A DNA stretch of 64,000 nucleotides from Serratia liquefaciens. GTDB taxonomy: Bacteria; Pseudomonadota; Gammaproteobacteria; Enterobacterales; Enterobacteriaceae. The position numbers were made by a program, and so were the translations under genes. The stretch covers positions 3,967,019 to 4,031,018 of the forward strand of contig NZ_CP088930.1 in assembly GCF_027594825.1 (NCBI RefSeq), in the 5' to 3' direction. The notes under the pieces were generated by a model. It had not been told where the DNA came from. It made no database searches and was given only the letters and a program-made list of their open reading frames with translations. Each line of letters starts with the position of its first letter. Position 1 is the first letter of the stretch. Positions 8,777-17,853 of this stretch are shown one piece after another.

Positions 8777-9147
8777 AGATTCCATCCCACGGAAAATACT
8801 AACGGGCGTTAGCACTAAAAACTATAGAACACCTTTTTAAATAAATGCAGGTTTCTATCAGTAATTTCTTAATGCACCTTGAGTAATCGAGGGTATTAAA
8901 TCCCCGGGGATTAATTTTGTCTATGCGAATACGCTTATATTTTAGGGTTCTCAGCCTGTTTGGCGGTTTTTTTAGCACTATTATAAGAATTTACCCTATG
9001 CTTTATCGATATAAGTATTTCCAGTGAGAAATAGCCACGGTTAAATTCATTTTTTCATATGATTATTCCATTCGATTTGTTCTCGTTAATTGTTAATTCC
9101 TATTTGCCATGTTTAATTGTTGCTTCAATTCATGGCATTAGACGCTC
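8777..9147. other. AT-rich divergent intergenic region aqpZ / phytase-like gene
   Basis: About 370 bases with no supportable gene. It must hold the aqpZ promoter (minus strand). The sequence is rich in T-runs and TTAAT motifs. A candidate Pho box for the rightward gene begins at 9148 and is listed separately. Confidence 0.5.
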
Positions 9148-9166
9148 CCGTCATCAAAATGTCATG
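9148..9166 (+). promoter_or_regulatory. Candidate Pho box before phytase-like gene
   Basis: CCGTCATCAAAATGTCATG matches 15 of 19 positions of the Pho box consensus CTGTCATAAAACTGTCATA, including both TGTCA-type repeats in the right 11-base phase. TTAATACAT at 9172-9180 could serve as the -10 element, at the spacing seen in PhoB-activated promoters. The gene downstream is phytase-like, which fits phosphate control. Confidence 0.6.
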
Positions 9167-9221
9167 ATGGGTTAATACATTAACAGGCTGCAAACTTTCC
9201 CCTTAACTCTGAGCCAACATC

Positions 9222-10586
9222 ATGAAAATAAAACCGGTTTCGCTGTTAATCAGTTCGTTGTTCCCCCTGTTTTCCTATGCTGCCACCGACGTTGAAGTGG
9301 CGCGTTATGTGGTCAGCTTTCCCGGCGGGGAGCATGTGAGTTATCAGGGGGCGTTCGCCAAGAATTTCCCTCAGGGGCTGCCGGTGGGCATTGGCTCGGG
9401 CCTGGTCTTCAATGGGCGCGAGGGTAAGGACTTGCTGTTAACGACTTTGACCGATCGCGGCCCGAATGCTGACGCGCCTGCGGTGGGCGAACAGGAAGCG
9501 AAAATCTTCGCTAATCCGAAGTTTGTGCCGCTGTTGATGGATATTCGCGTTGGCGACGGCAAAGCGGTCGCCAGCAACTTGCGCCCGCTGCACGATCAGC
9601 AGGGGCCGATCAGCGGGTTGCCTTTGCCGGCGGGGTTGATCGGTACAACCAACGAAGTGGCGTTGAGCGATACGCTGAAAACGTTGGAGAGCGATCGACG
9701 CGGGCTGGATACCGAAGGCATCACGCCGGACGGTAAAGGTGGTTACTGGCTGTGTGATGAATATGGTCCTTTCCTGATCCATATCGACAACCAGGGCAAG
9801 ATCCTCGCCAAGTATGGCCCGACCCCTGAACAGGGGGAACAAGCGGTCGCCGGCGGATTGCCGAACATCATCAAGTGGCGCCAGCCGAACCGAGGCTTCG
9901 AAGGGATCACCCGTTTGCCGGACGGCCGTATTCTGGCTGCGGTGCAGAGTACGCTCGACGTTGACGGTAAGAGTAAAAACAAGGCCCAATTTACTCGCTT
10001 GGTCAGTTTTGATCCGGCCAGCGGCAAAACGGCCATGTACGGCTATCCGATCGATGTCGACAGCTATAAAAAGGCCAAAGACGCCAAGGTGGGTGACATC
10101 GTGGCGGTGGACAACCAACACATCCTGTTAGTTGAGCAGGGCAGTGATAAAGACAAGCAGATGATCAACAAGATCTATCTGGTCGATCTCAGCCAGGCTA
10201 GCGATCTGACGGCCTTTGACGGCAAAGGCAAGGCGCTGGAGTTTGACGATGCCAAGGATCTCGCCAAGCGCGGCGTGAAGCTGGCGCAGAAACGTGAAGT
10301 GGTGGATCTGCGTAAATTGGGCTGGCAGCAGGAGAAGGTAGAGGGCCTGTCGCTAATTGACGATCGCACCCTGGCAGTGATTAACGATAACGATTTTGGC
10401 CTACAGGCCAAGCTGGTGGACGCCCAGCCCAAGGCCAAGAAAATTAGCGATTATCAGTTGGATAAGCAGGGCAGCCTGAGCCTGGACGGTAAAGCGGTAT
10501 CCACCCGCATCGAGCTGCAACCGCTGGAGAAACCGGAATCGCTCAGCGAGCTGTGGGTACTGACGCTACCGCAACCGCTGAAGTAA
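9222..10586 (+). CDS. Secreted phytase-like esterase-family protein
   Basis: A 454-residue exported protein. Residues 1-20 (MKIKPVSLLISSLFPLFSYA) are a Sec signal peptide. The mature part matches the 'esterase-like activity of phytase' family, a beta-propeller: typical pieces are DRGPNAD (residue about 80), LDTEGITPDGKGGYWLCDEYGPFL (about 162-185), RGFEGITRLPDGRILA (about 226-241) and EKVEGLSLIDDRTLAVINDNDFG (about 370-392). Acidic residues in these loops are likely metal ligands. It presumably acts in the periplasm on phosphoesters, but the substrate is inferred. It stands alone, with a Pho box candidate upstream and a hairpin downstream. Confidence 0.85.
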   Translation: MKIKPVSLLISSLFPLFSYAATDVEVARYVVSFPGGEHVSYQGAFAKNFPQGLPVGIGSGLVFNGREGKDLLLTTLTDRGPNADAPAVGEQEAKIFANPKFVPLLMDIRVGDGKAVASNLRPLHDQQGPISGLPLPAGLIGTTNEVALSDTLKTLESDRRGLDTEGITPDGKGGYWLCDEYGPFLIHIDNQGKILAKYGPTPEQGEQAVAGGLPNIIKWRQPNRGFEGITRLPDGRILAAVQSTLDVDGKSKNKAQFTRLVSFDPASGKTAMYGYPIDVDSYKKAKDAKVGDIVAVDNQHILLVEQGSDKDKQMINKIYLVDLSQASDLTAFDGKGKALEFDDAKDLAKRGVKLAQKREVVDLRKLGWQQEKVEGLSLIDDRTLAVINDNDFGLQAKLVDAQPKAKKISDYQLDKQGSLSLDGKAVSTRIELQPLEKPESLSELWVLTLPQPLK

Positions 10587-10594
10587 TAGCGAAA

Positions 10595-10641
10595 CAGGGG
10601 ACCGCCGCCCTAATATTGCGCTTCAGTGAGCGCGTCCCCTG
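10595..10641. terminator. Probable bidirectional terminator
   Basis: CAGGGGAC (10595-10602) pairs with GTCCCCTG (10634-10641). It sits between the convergent phytase-like and ltrA genes. The loop of about 30 bases contains a second small stem (GCGCTTCAGTGAGCGC at 10619-10634). Confidence 0.5.
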
Positions 10642-10653
10642 CTTTCTACTTTA

Positions 10654-11829
10654 TCAGTGAACGTCGCTGGCCTGTGGCGTTCTGCCGCGTGAAATACTCT
10701 CCCACACCGCGACGGCCACCATAATCAGCGTGGTCAGGCCATTCACCATCAGTAAATCGGTGAGGTAAGCTATCGGCGCCAATACCGCCAAAGCGATCAA
10801 TCCCACCAGGTGCGAAAGCGGGAAACGGTGATACACCAGTCGTTTGTAAAGCGCATTGGCGAGCAGATAAATCGCCGGGCCCAGCAGCAGCACTGCTGCC
10901 GTTACATTGTCGATATGGCCGTCAGGGTGGGCGATCACCAGTTCATTGGCAACGGCGCAGACGATGATCGCACCAACCAGCACCACGTGCACGTAATGGA
11001 AGTTGGCGCCCAGTTGGCCGGGGTTTTCCGCCTGGCTGATAGCATGGCTGCCGGCTTTGCTGCTGGTATCGAAATAGACCCACCACATCGCCAGGCTGCC
11101 GAGAAACGCCACCAGTGAGGCTATCAGCACCGGTGCGCTCCAGGACTCCATTTCGCTAAGGGTCGAACCGGTAATCAGAATGGTTTCCCCCAACGCCACG
11201 ATCACGAATAGCTGGCAGCGTTCCGCCAGATGATGGCCTTCGATAGTCCATTCGCTGCTGCTGTCGGAGCGACCCAGCACCGGCAAGCGGAAACCGAGCA
11301 TCGGCGAAACGTATTCGCACAATACTGCCAGGGCCCACAGCAACAGTCGGTTATGACCTTCCGCCAGCCCGCCAAGGATCCAGAACACCGCTGAAATACA
11401 CATCCAGCCAAGAATGCGGCGGAAGTTTTGTTTCAGTGGATGGCCGGCGGGCAGCAGGTTCAGCACCACGCACGATCGGCCCACCTGGATCGCCACGTAA
11501 AACAGCGCAAACGTCAGCCCGCGTTCGCCAAAGGCCTGCGGCAGAGCAGAAGAAGCGAACAGGCCCAACAGCATGATGCCGAACAGCAGGATACGGATAG
11601 GGCGCGTATCGGGATTAAACCAGTTGGTGACCCAGGCGGTGTATTGCCAGGCCAGCCAAACGGCGAACCACAGCAGCAGCGTTTCCACCGCGCCGGTCAG
11701 CGTCAGATGGTGCAGCAGGTAGTGGGAAAGTTGGGTAACGGCAAAAACGTAAATCAGGTCGAACAGCAGTTCCGAAAACGAAACCGAAGCACCATGACCA
11801 TCACGAACACGCAGTAAGGTTTGCGACAT
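10654..11829 (-). CDS. Low temperature requirement protein A (LtrA) family
   Basis: A 391-residue polytopic inner-membrane protein of the LtrA family. Features are the conserved N-terminus ASVSFSELLFDLIYVFAVTQLSH, about ten hydrophobic segments and the GLAEGHNR loop. A second conserved motif is ERCQLFVIVALGETILITGS near residues 205-225. LtrA was named for a Listeria low-temperature growth phenotype, but its molecular role is unknown. The ATG at 11829 is chosen over 11844 because AAGGACTCCCT precedes it. Confidence 0.88.
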   Translation of the reverse strand: MSQTLLRVRDGHGASVSFSELLFDLIYVFAVTQLSHYLLHHLTLTGAVETLLLWFAVWLAWQYTAWVTNWFNPDTRPIRILLFGIMLLGLFASSALPQAFGERGLTFALFYVAIQVGRSCVVLNLLPAGHPLKQNFRRILGWMCISAVFWILGGLAEGHNRLLLWALAVLCEYVSPMLGFRLPVLGRSDSSSEWTIEGHHLAERCQLFVIVALGETILITGSTLSEMESWSAPVLIASLVAFLGSLAMWWVYFDTSSKAGSHAISQAENPGQLGANFHYVHVVLVGAIIVCAVANELVIAHPDGHIDNVTAAVLLLGPAIYLLANALYKRLVYHRFPLSHLVGLIALAVLAPIAYLTDLLMVNGLTTLIMVAVAVWESISRGRTPQASDVH

Positions 11830-12135
11830 AGGGAGTCCTTCCATAATGATAACCTTCAGAAATAGCGTAGTTCAGTCGCGGGTACGGGGAGAAGAATCTT
11901 AAAAGGGGCGGTTTTTATATCCCTTGGCCAAACGGACTTTTAATTGTCATCTGTCAGGGGTAGAGTGACTGCATAGACCCGCGTTGTCCTGCCAAAGACA
12001 TACCTGCACGTACTTCCTCCTTATTTTCATCACAATGATTGATGTTCTTTACATTGGATTACGTCCGCTTTCATTGCCTGGTAGATAATTAACTCCACTG
12101 ATACGAGAAATAAACAAAAACATCTGGAGTTCATT
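11830..12135. other. Intergenic region ltrA / DUF1471 gene
   Basis: About 300 bases between divergent genes. It must contain promoters for both. No convincing operator, small RNA or additional reading frame was recognised. Confidence 0.4.
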
Positions 12136-12420
12136 ATGAAACTATTACCTGGCATCGCAGCAGTTCTTTTGGCAGCCGCTTCATTCTCTTCCTTTGCAGC
12201 GCCGCTGTCATCGGTAAAACAGATCAATACAGAGCAGGCCAGCGGTATGCAAAGCCTTGGTGTAGTGTCGGTTTCCGGCATTAGCGGTTCTCCGGGCGAT
12301 GCGGTTCACGCACTGAAAGAAAAAGCTCAGGCGGACGGCGCCAGCAGCATTCGTATTATCGGGCTGGACACCCCGGGGGATTCCAGCAACTGGCGCGGTA
12401 ATGCGGAAATATACCGCTAA
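12136..12420 (+). CDS. DUF1471 (YdgH/BhsA/McbA-like) periplasmic peptide
   Basis: A 94-residue secreted protein. A Sec signal peptide (MKLLPGIAAVLLAAASFSSFA, about 21 residues) is followed by a single DUF1471 domain. The conserved pieces are the turn after GVVSVSGISGSP and the C-terminal DGASSIRIIGLDTPG...WRGNAEIYR. Family members such as BhsA and McbA affect biofilm formation and stress tolerance and are often stress-induced. Which one this corresponds to cannot be decided. CTGGAG lies upstream of the ATG. Confidence 0.85.
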   Translation: MKLLPGIAAVLLAAASFSSFAAPLSSVKQINTEQASGMQSLGVVSVSGISGSPGDAVHALKEKAQADGASSIRIIGLDTPGDSSNWRGNAEIYR

Positions 12421-12656
12421 TCGGTTACAGTAAATAAATTCGGCCAGGGCAACAGCTGGCCGATAAAATAAACGGGTGTGGATAATAATCTGACCGGTAA
12501 TGCAATGACTTGATTACCCGACGATGATTTCCGCACCCTTTTTTTCTGTGTCGGTTGCATTTTATTACAACTGCGTCGGCGGTTTTAGGAAACATGTTAA
12601 TGAATACTTAAGAAATTGGGGTCAGATTGGTGGCTACTCAACCAAAGGAGGCCCCA

Positions 12657-13214
12657 ATGTTAAACGCGACACGGCTGCAACTGAAAAACCACTTTTCCTA
12701 CCTCCAGCAGTTTATGGCTTCGCCGCGCACCATTGGCACGCTGGCGCCTTCTTCCCCCTGGCTGTGTCAGGCGATGTTGAATCAGGTTGAATGGACCGGG
12801 GCGCTGTCGATCGCCGAACTGGGCGCGGCGGATGGCGTGCTGACCAAGCGGATATTAGGCCGGATGCGTGCAGATGCTTCGCTTGAGGCCTTTGAAATTC
12901 AATCTCATTTTGTCCATCAGCTACGGAAAATCGACGATCGCCGCCTGCAGGTAATGGATCGTTCGGCTGAAGAGATGGCCGGCGATTATGACGTGGTGTT
13001 CTCTTGCCTGCCGTTGCTGTCGATCCCGCTAAAAATCAGCATTCGTATTTTGCAGCAGGCCCAGCAGCGTTTGCTCGCGCGCAACGGCACCCTGGTGCTG
13101 TTCCAGTACAGTCACCTGTCGGAAAAGCTGCTGTCCCGTTATTTTCACTGGAAGCGGCTGCGGGTCGTGCGCAACTTCCCGCCGGCGTTGGTTTACATCT
13201 GCACGCCGCGTTAG
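12657..13214 (+). CDS. Small class I SAM-dependent methyltransferase
   Basis: A 185-residue methyltransferase resembling phospholipid or rRNA-dimethylase-like enzymes. The N-terminal FLQQF-like helix and PRTIGTLAPSSPWLCQAM (residues about 22-39) are typical of the PmtA-like group. Motif I is SIAELGAADGVLTKRIL (about 51-67), with the acidic residue in the LEAFEI strand. The start at ATG 12657 has AAAGGAG seven bases upstream. The frame is open 30 bases further up, but without a ribosome site. The substrate is not identifiable. Its end abuts the convergent acetyltransferase gene (4-base overlap). Confidence 0.75.
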   Translation: MLNATRLQLKNHFSYLQQFMASPRTIGTLAPSSPWLCQAMLNQVEWTGALSIAELGAADGVLTKRILGRMRADASLEAFEIQSHFVHQLRKIDDRRLQVMDRSAEEMAGDYDVVFSCLPLLSIPLKISIRILQQAQQRLLARNGTLVLFQYSHLSEKLLSRYFHWKRLRVVRNFPPALVYICTPR

Positions 13215-13675
13215 CCAAGCCTTTTTTCCATCACCACCACTTCGCCATCATATTGCCGTCGGCGTTCGATGGTCTGCCAGCCCCAACCCGCATACAGCGC
13301 CTCGGATTTATCGGTGATCAGGTGCAATAGGGGGTGATTGCGCTGGCGTGCCAACAACACGATGGCCGCCTCCAGCCGCTGTGCAATACCCTGGCGACGG
13401 TGATCCGGGTGGACGAATACGCCGGCCAGCCAGGGAGAAAGGTCCATCCGATGATGATCGTCGCTCGGCCACAGGCTGGCCATGCCCAGCGGGCGTTCGT
13501 CCTCAATCACCAGCAGGGTGGTGTAATCTTCGCTCGGCTGGGCGCACTGGGCAAAGCGTTGGCGCGTGCGTTCCAGTGAACCGCCGCGTTGCGAACCCCA
13601 TTGACCAAACGCCCATGCGGCGCAAACGTCGCTGAACTGTGGGCACTCCGCCAATGGAATAATACGTTGGGTCAT
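13211..13675 (-). CDS. GNAT family N-acetyltransferase
   Basis: A 154-residue single-domain GNAT enzyme. Motif A is GVFVHPDHRRQGIAQRLEAAIV (about residues 84-105), where RRQGIA is the acetyl-CoA pyrophosphate loop, followed by HLITDKSEALYAGWGWQTIERR, the usual Tyr-containing end of the fold. The substrate is unknown. AGGAGGTACTGAG immediately before the ATG is a strong ribosome site. Confidence 0.88.
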   Translation of the reverse strand: MTQRIIPLAECPQFSDVCAAWAFGQWGSQRGGSLERTRQRFAQCAQPSEDYTTLLVIEDERPLGMASLWPSDDHHRMDLSPWLAGVFVHPDHRRQGIAQRLEAAIVLLARQRNHPLLHLITDKSEALYAGWGWQTIERRRQYDGEVVVMEKRLG

Positions 13676-13840
13676 CTCAGTACCTCCTGAATTATCTGCA
13701 ATCTGACTGGCCTTTTACTGGATTATCGACCGATTTTTTAACTTTATAAAACGGCATTTACAGCGATTTTTCGCGTATCCGCGCCGAAACAGCGTGATTC
13801 AGCGGATTTAACCGTCCCGTCAAGCGTTGTGATTGAAAGT

Positions 13841-13859
13841 GCTAATGAGAGTGATTATC
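13841..13859 (+). promoter_or_regulatory. Candidate Fur box
   Basis: GCTAATGAGAGTGATTATC matches 15 of 19 positions of the Fur box consensus GATAATGATAATCATTATC. It lies 33 bases before the start of the iron-chelate binding-protein gene, which makes iron repression of the two-gene operon likely. Confidence 0.65.
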
Positions 13860-13891
13860 ATGCGCGCATATTTTGTTGATCCGGCCCACTT

Positions 13892-15007
13892 ATGCGCAAT
13901 TCCCTCATGTTACTGCTGTTTTCCCTGCTGCTTGGCGGTTTTAGTGCTCAGGCGAAAAGGGTCACCGATATCACCGGCCGCCAGGTCGAGGTGCCGGATA
14001 ACCCGCAGCGTATCGTGCTGGGCGAGAGCCGCATGCTGTATACCCTGGCGTTGCTGGAGCCGGGCAATCCGGCCCAGCGTATCGTTGGTTGGCCGGAAGA
14101 CATGGCGCGTTTCGATGCGCAGAGCTGGCAGCTCTATACGCAGAAATTTCCTCAAATCAAAGCCATACCCTCTATCAGCAAGGGCAACTTCCGTCAGGTT
14201 AACATTGAAAATCTGATCCGGTTGAAACCGGATCTGGTGATCCTTGCCCGCTATGCGAAGGAGGAGGGCGACAGTGACTTGCTGCTAACGGCGCTGAGTA
14301 AGGCGGGTATTGCAGTGATCTACGTCGATTTACGGGTCGACTTGCTGCATAACACCGTACCCAGCGTTCGACTGTTGGGCGAGGTGCTCAACCGTCAGCA
14401 GCGTGCTGAGCAGTTTATCGACTTCTACCAGCAGCATATGGCGGTGATCCAGCAGCGCCTGGCCGGCTACCAGGGGCCAAAGCCCAAGGTCATGCTGCAT
14501 CTGCACCTCGGGCGGCGTGAAACCTGCTGCACCACTGCGGCTCATGGCAACCTCGGCGATCTGCTGGCCTTTGCCGGCGGTGACAATATCGCCAGCGCCA
14601 GCATCAAAGGGGTTTACGGCGAGCTGAACCCGGAAACCATTCTGACCGCCAATCCTGATATTTACATTGCCACCGGCATGGCCGGCCCACAGGGCAAGCG
14701 CTTTTCCGATTTGCGTCTGGGACCGCTGGTTACCCAGCAGGAAGCGGATGAGAGCTTCCGTCAGATCATGCAAAAACAGCCGATGCTCGCCAACCTGAAA
14801 GCGGTAAAAGACCGTCAGGCCTGGAGTATCTGGCACAACTTCTACCTTAGCCCGTACCACGTCGTGGCGGTCGAAATGTTCGCCAAAGCGTTTTACCCGG
14901 ATCTGTTTGCAGACATCAACCCGCAACAGACCTTCAAACAGCTCTATCAACAATTTTTGCCGTTACCTTTTTCAGGGACCTATTGGAGTCAGTTACATAA
15001 TGAATAA
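13892..15007 (+). CDS. Periplasmic iron-chelate binding protein (FecB/BtuF-like)
   Basis: A 371-residue substrate-binding protein of the class III (TroA/BtuF/FecB) fold with a Sec signal (MRNSLMLLLFSLLLGGFSAQA, 21 residues). The mature start RVTDITGRQVEVPDNPQRIVLGESRMLY is typical of siderophore- or heme-binding proteins. Conserved EPG- and GGDNIA-type motifs occur around residues 53 and 228. It overlaps the start of a TonB-dependent receptor gene by 8 bases, so the two are one operon. No permease or ATPase gene is adjacent, so it must borrow a transporter or signal differently. The ligand is not known. A Fur box candidate precedes it. Confidence 0.85.
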   Translation: MRNSLMLLLFSLLLGGFSAQAKRVTDITGRQVEVPDNPQRIVLGESRMLYTLALLEPGNPAQRIVGWPEDMARFDAQSWQLYTQKFPQIKAIPSISKGNFRQVNIENLIRLKPDLVILARYAKEEGDSDLLLTALSKAGIAVIYVDLRVDLLHNTVPSVRLLGEVLNRQQRAEQFIDFYQQHMAVIQQRLAGYQGPKPKVMLHLHLGRRETCCTTAAHGNLGDLLAFAGGDNIASASIKGVYGELNPETILTANPDIYIATGMAGPQGKRFSDLRLGPLVTQQEADESFRQIMQKQPMLANLKAVKDRQAWSIWHNFYLSPYHVVAVEMFAKAFYPDLFADINPQQTFKQLYQQFLPLPFSGTYWSQLHNE

Positions 15008-17129
15008 TACCCAGCGTGGCTGGTGGTGCGCACTGCCTCTGGCGGCCTGTGCGGCTGTACCGGCGATCGGCGCCGACAAAACCGCCGAAAAAGAAAAAGG
15101 GGAAACCCTGGTGGTGGTCGGCCAGGCATCGGCGAAGGGCGTGCAAAGTTACCAGCCGCTGACCAGCGTGACCGGCACCCGAACCGAGACCAGCCTGCTG
15201 AACGTGCCGCAGGCTATCGACGTGGTGCCACAGCAGGTGATTATCGATCAGGCGGTCAGCAACCTCGATGAAGCGCTAAATAACGTCAGCGGCATTACCC
15301 AGGCGAACACCCTGGGCGGCACCCAGGACGCGGTGATGAAGCGCGGTTTTGGCGATAACCGCGACGGCTCCATTCTGCGTGACGGCGTGCGTTCGGTACA
15401 GGCCCGCAACTTTACCCCGACCACCGAACGGGTTGAGGTGCTGAAAGGCCCGGCTTCGATGCTTTACGGCATGGGTGAACCCGGCGGGATGATCAACATG
15501 ATCACCAAAAAGCCGCAGTTGCAGCAGCATACCCACGTGGAAGGCTGGGGCAGCAGCTTCAAGGGCGGCGGTGGCCAGTTGGACGTCACCGGGCCGCTTG
15601 GCACCTCCGGGTTCGCCTATCGGATGATTGTCGACCACGATGAAACCGACTACTGGCGCAACTTTGGCCGTAACCGCCAAACGGTGATTGCGCCGTCGCT
15701 GATGTGGTTCGGTGAGAGCACCACGGTACGCGTCGCCTACGAACATATGGAATATTTAGTGCCCTTCGATCGTGGCACCATTATTGATTCGCGTACCGGC
15801 AAACCCGTGAATACGCCGCGCGATCGTCGCTTCGACGAAAGCTATAACGCCACGCGTGGCGATCAGGACAGCGTCACCCTGCAGGTTGATCAGGTGCTGA
15901 ATGAAAGCTGGAAAAGCTCTCTGACCTACGCCTACAGCCGCAACAGCTACAGCGATAATCAGGCGCGTGCGCTGGCTTTGGATCCTGTAAACGGCAAACT
16001 GACGCGTCAGGCCGACTCCACCGCCCATGCCGTCAGCCATGCCAATGCGGTACAACTGACGCTCAATGGCGACGTTGACTGGGGCAGTATCAACCACCAG
16101 ATGCTGTTCGGGTTTGATTTTGAAGATAACCGCACCTACCGCGGCGACATGATCCGCGGCACCAAGAACAGCGATTTCGATATCTATAACCCGGTGTATG
16201 GCCTGATGCCGACCTCGAACGCCGTCAATGCCAAAGACAGCGACCAGCGTGAAAATCTCACCAGCTACGGCTGGTTTATGCAGGATTCCGTTCAACTGAC
16301 CGATAAATGGTTGGTGATGGGCGGGCTGCGCTATGACGCCTTTGACGTTTTTGCCGGTAAAGGGCGGCCGTTTGTCACCAATACCGACAGCTCCGACAGC
16401 AAGCTGGTGCCGCGCCTTGGGGGGGTCTACAAACTGACGCCATATGTGTCGCTGTACAGCAGCTACACCGAGTCGTTCAAGCCAAACTCCTCCATTGCCA
16501 GCCAGATTGGCTCGCTGCCGCCGGAACAGGGCAAGGCCTGGGAAGTGGGCAGCAAGGTTGAACTGCCCAATGGCGTCACCGGGACCCTGGCGTTGTTCGA
16601 CATCACCAAACGCAACGTAATGGTCAGCGAACTGGTGGATGGCGAAACCGTCACCCGAACCGCCGGGCGCGTACGCTCGCAGGGCGTGGAGCTGGATGTT
16701 GCCGGCAATATCACCGATTCGTTAAGCATGATCGGTTCTTATGCTTATACCGACGCACGGGTGGTGGACGATCCGGACAACAAGGGCAAGGAGATGACCA
16801 ACGTGGCACGTCATACCGCCTCGCTGTTCCTGACGCAGGATCTGGGGTCCCCAGGGCTTTACAGCGGGGACAACGTACGTATTGGCGCAGGGGCGCGTTA
16901 TGTGGGCCGCCGTCCAGGCGACACCGCCAACAGTTTCACTCTCGATAACTACACCGTTGCCGACGCCTTCGCCGCTTACACCATGCCGGTGCAGGGGTAT
17001 CGGGTGAAATGGCAATTGAACGTGAAGAACCTGTTCGACAAAACCTATTACCCTTCCAGCGGCAATAAATTGCGCGTAGCGATAGGGGAACCGCGAGAAG
17101 TGGTGCTGCGCGCCAGCGTCGACTTCTGA
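15000..17129 (+). CDS. TonB-dependent siderophore receptor
   Basis: A 709-residue outer-membrane receptor. A signal peptide (to about IGA-DK, residue 23) is followed by the TonB box region ETLVVVGQ. The plug domain (about 50-160) includes TSLLNVPQAIDVVPQQVI and ERVEVLKGPASMLYGMGEPGG. A 22-strand barrel follows, ending in the terminal aromatic residue of EVVLRASVDF. The sequence is of the FhuE/FpvA-like siderophore receptor type, without an N-terminal signalling domain. The frame is open from 14907, but 15000 has TTGGAGTCAG upstream and starts the signal peptide. It is translationally coupled to the binding protein. The specific siderophore is unknown. Confidence 0.92.
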   Translation: MNNTQRGWWCALPLAACAAVPAIGADKTAEKEKGETLVVVGQASAKGVQSYQPLTSVTGTRTETSLLNVPQAIDVVPQQVIIDQAVSNLDEALNNVSGITQANTLGGTQDAVMKRGFGDNRDGSILRDGVRSVQARNFTPTTERVEVLKGPASMLYGMGEPGGMINMITKKPQLQQHTHVEGWGSSFKGGGGQLDVTGPLGTSGFAYRMIVDHDETDYWRNFGRNRQTVIAPSLMWFGESTTVRVAYEHMEYLVPFDRGTIIDSRTGKPVNTPRDRRFDESYNATRGDQDSVTLQVDQVLNESWKSSLTYAYSRNSYSDNQARALALDPVNGKLTRQADSTAHAVSHANAVQLTLNGDVDWGSINHQMLFGFDFEDNRTYRGDMIRGTKNSDFDIYNPVYGLMPTSNAVNAKDSDQRENLTSYGWFMQDSVQLTDKWLVMGGLRYDAFDVFAGKGRPFVTNTDSSDSKLVPRLGGVYKLTPYVSLYSSYTESFKPNSSIASQIGSLPPEQGKAWEVGSKVELPNGVTGTLALFDITKRNVMVSELVDGETVTRTAGRVRSQGVELDVAGNITDSLSMIGSYAYTDARVVDDPDNKGKEMTNVARHTASLFLTQDLGSPGLYSGDNVRIGAGARYVGRRPGDTANSFTLDNYTVADAFAAYTMPVQGYRVKWQLNVKNLFDKTYYPSSGNKLRVAIGEPREVVLRASVDF

Positions 17130-17219
17130 TTTTTCGAGCAGCAATACATGCCCGGCGGCGGGTATCTGCCGTCGGGGAAATCTGATTAAATAGCCGGCCC
17201 TGACGTTAAGGAGAGCCCG

Positions 17220-17738
17220 ATGAGCCTGCAAATCCGGTTAGCGCAGCCGCAGGATATCGCCCAGTTGATGGCGGTTGAGCACTCGGCAGCCCAGCTGTTC
17301 CGCCAACAGCCGGCCTGGCGTTTTATCGCCGAAGGCCCGGTGATGAGTTCCGATCGGCATGCCGATTTTATTCAGCGACAGCACGAGTGGCTGGCTGAAA
17401 GTGCGGCGGGGGAGGTTGCTGGCTTTATCGCCGTCGTGCCGCAATCGCAGGATTGGCACATCGCCGAGCTGTCGGTGGGCGCCAACTGGCAGCGTCAGGG
17501 CATTGGGCGCCGCTTGCTCATCGAGGTTGCGGCGCAGGCCGCATTATTGGGCGCACAGCGCCTGACGTTAACCACTTTTATTGATGTGCCCTGGAATGCG
17601 CCTTATTACCGGCGCCTGGGGTTCATGCCGATAGCCGCCGGGCGGCTCAGTCCGTCGTTGAGGGCGGGGTTGGCGGAAGAGGTGGCGCAGGGTTTTGCCG
17701 CAGGCAGCCGCTGTGCCATGGAATTTACACTATCGTAA
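17220..17738 (+). CDS. GNAT family N-acetyltransferase
   Basis: A 172-residue GNAT enzyme. Motif A is IAELSVGANWQRQGIGRRLLIEVAAQA (about residues 80-106), followed by LTTFIDVPWNAPYYRRLGFMP, the RimI-like ending. The TFxDVPWNxPYYxRLGF signature is shared by a group of uncharacterised enterobacterial acetyltransferases. AAGGAGAGCCCG precedes the ATG. It lies just upstream of aroL on the same strand, and the candidate TyrR box overlaps its stop codon. Confidence 0.85.
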   Translation: MSLQIRLAQPQDIAQLMAVEHSAAQLFRQQPAWRFIAEGPVMSSDRHADFIQRQHEWLAESAAGEVAGFIAVVPQSQDWHIAELSVGANWQRQGIGRRLLIEVAAQAALLGAQRLTLTTFIDVPWNAPYYRRLGFMPIAAGRLSPSLRAGLAEEVAQGFAAGSRCAMEFTLS

Positions 17739-17751
17739 ATATTGAAATACA
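17734..17751 (+). promoter_or_regulatory. Possible TyrR box upstream of aroL
   Basis: CGTAAATATTGAAATACA fits TGTAAA-N6-TTTACA at 9 of 12 arm positions and keeps the essential G and C separated by 14 bases. E. coli aroL is controlled by TyrR and TrpR, so a site is expected. The match is weak and overlaps the end of the preceding gene. Confidence 0.35.
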
Positions 17752-17853
17752 GGCTGATGGCGGTATGATGCAGCATCTACGCCATCGCACGATCTGCACG
17801 CCGGATTCTGGCGTGCTCACGCATTCAAGTCACCGTATAAGGGACAACCCGTA

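Noticed and set aside
9438..10121. 227-residue frame antisense to the phytase-like gene
   Set aside because: Overlaps a clear exported protein with a signal peptide; no domain or start signal.
13892..14216. Alternative frame from 13833 over the binding-protein start
   Set aside because: Cys/Arg-rich out-of-frame translation; the frame from 13892 gives a signal peptide and a full binding-protein fold.
15276..16295. Long antisense frames within the TonB-dependent receptor gene
   Set aside because: High-GC codon structure makes antisense frames stay open; the sense strand has full receptor motifs.
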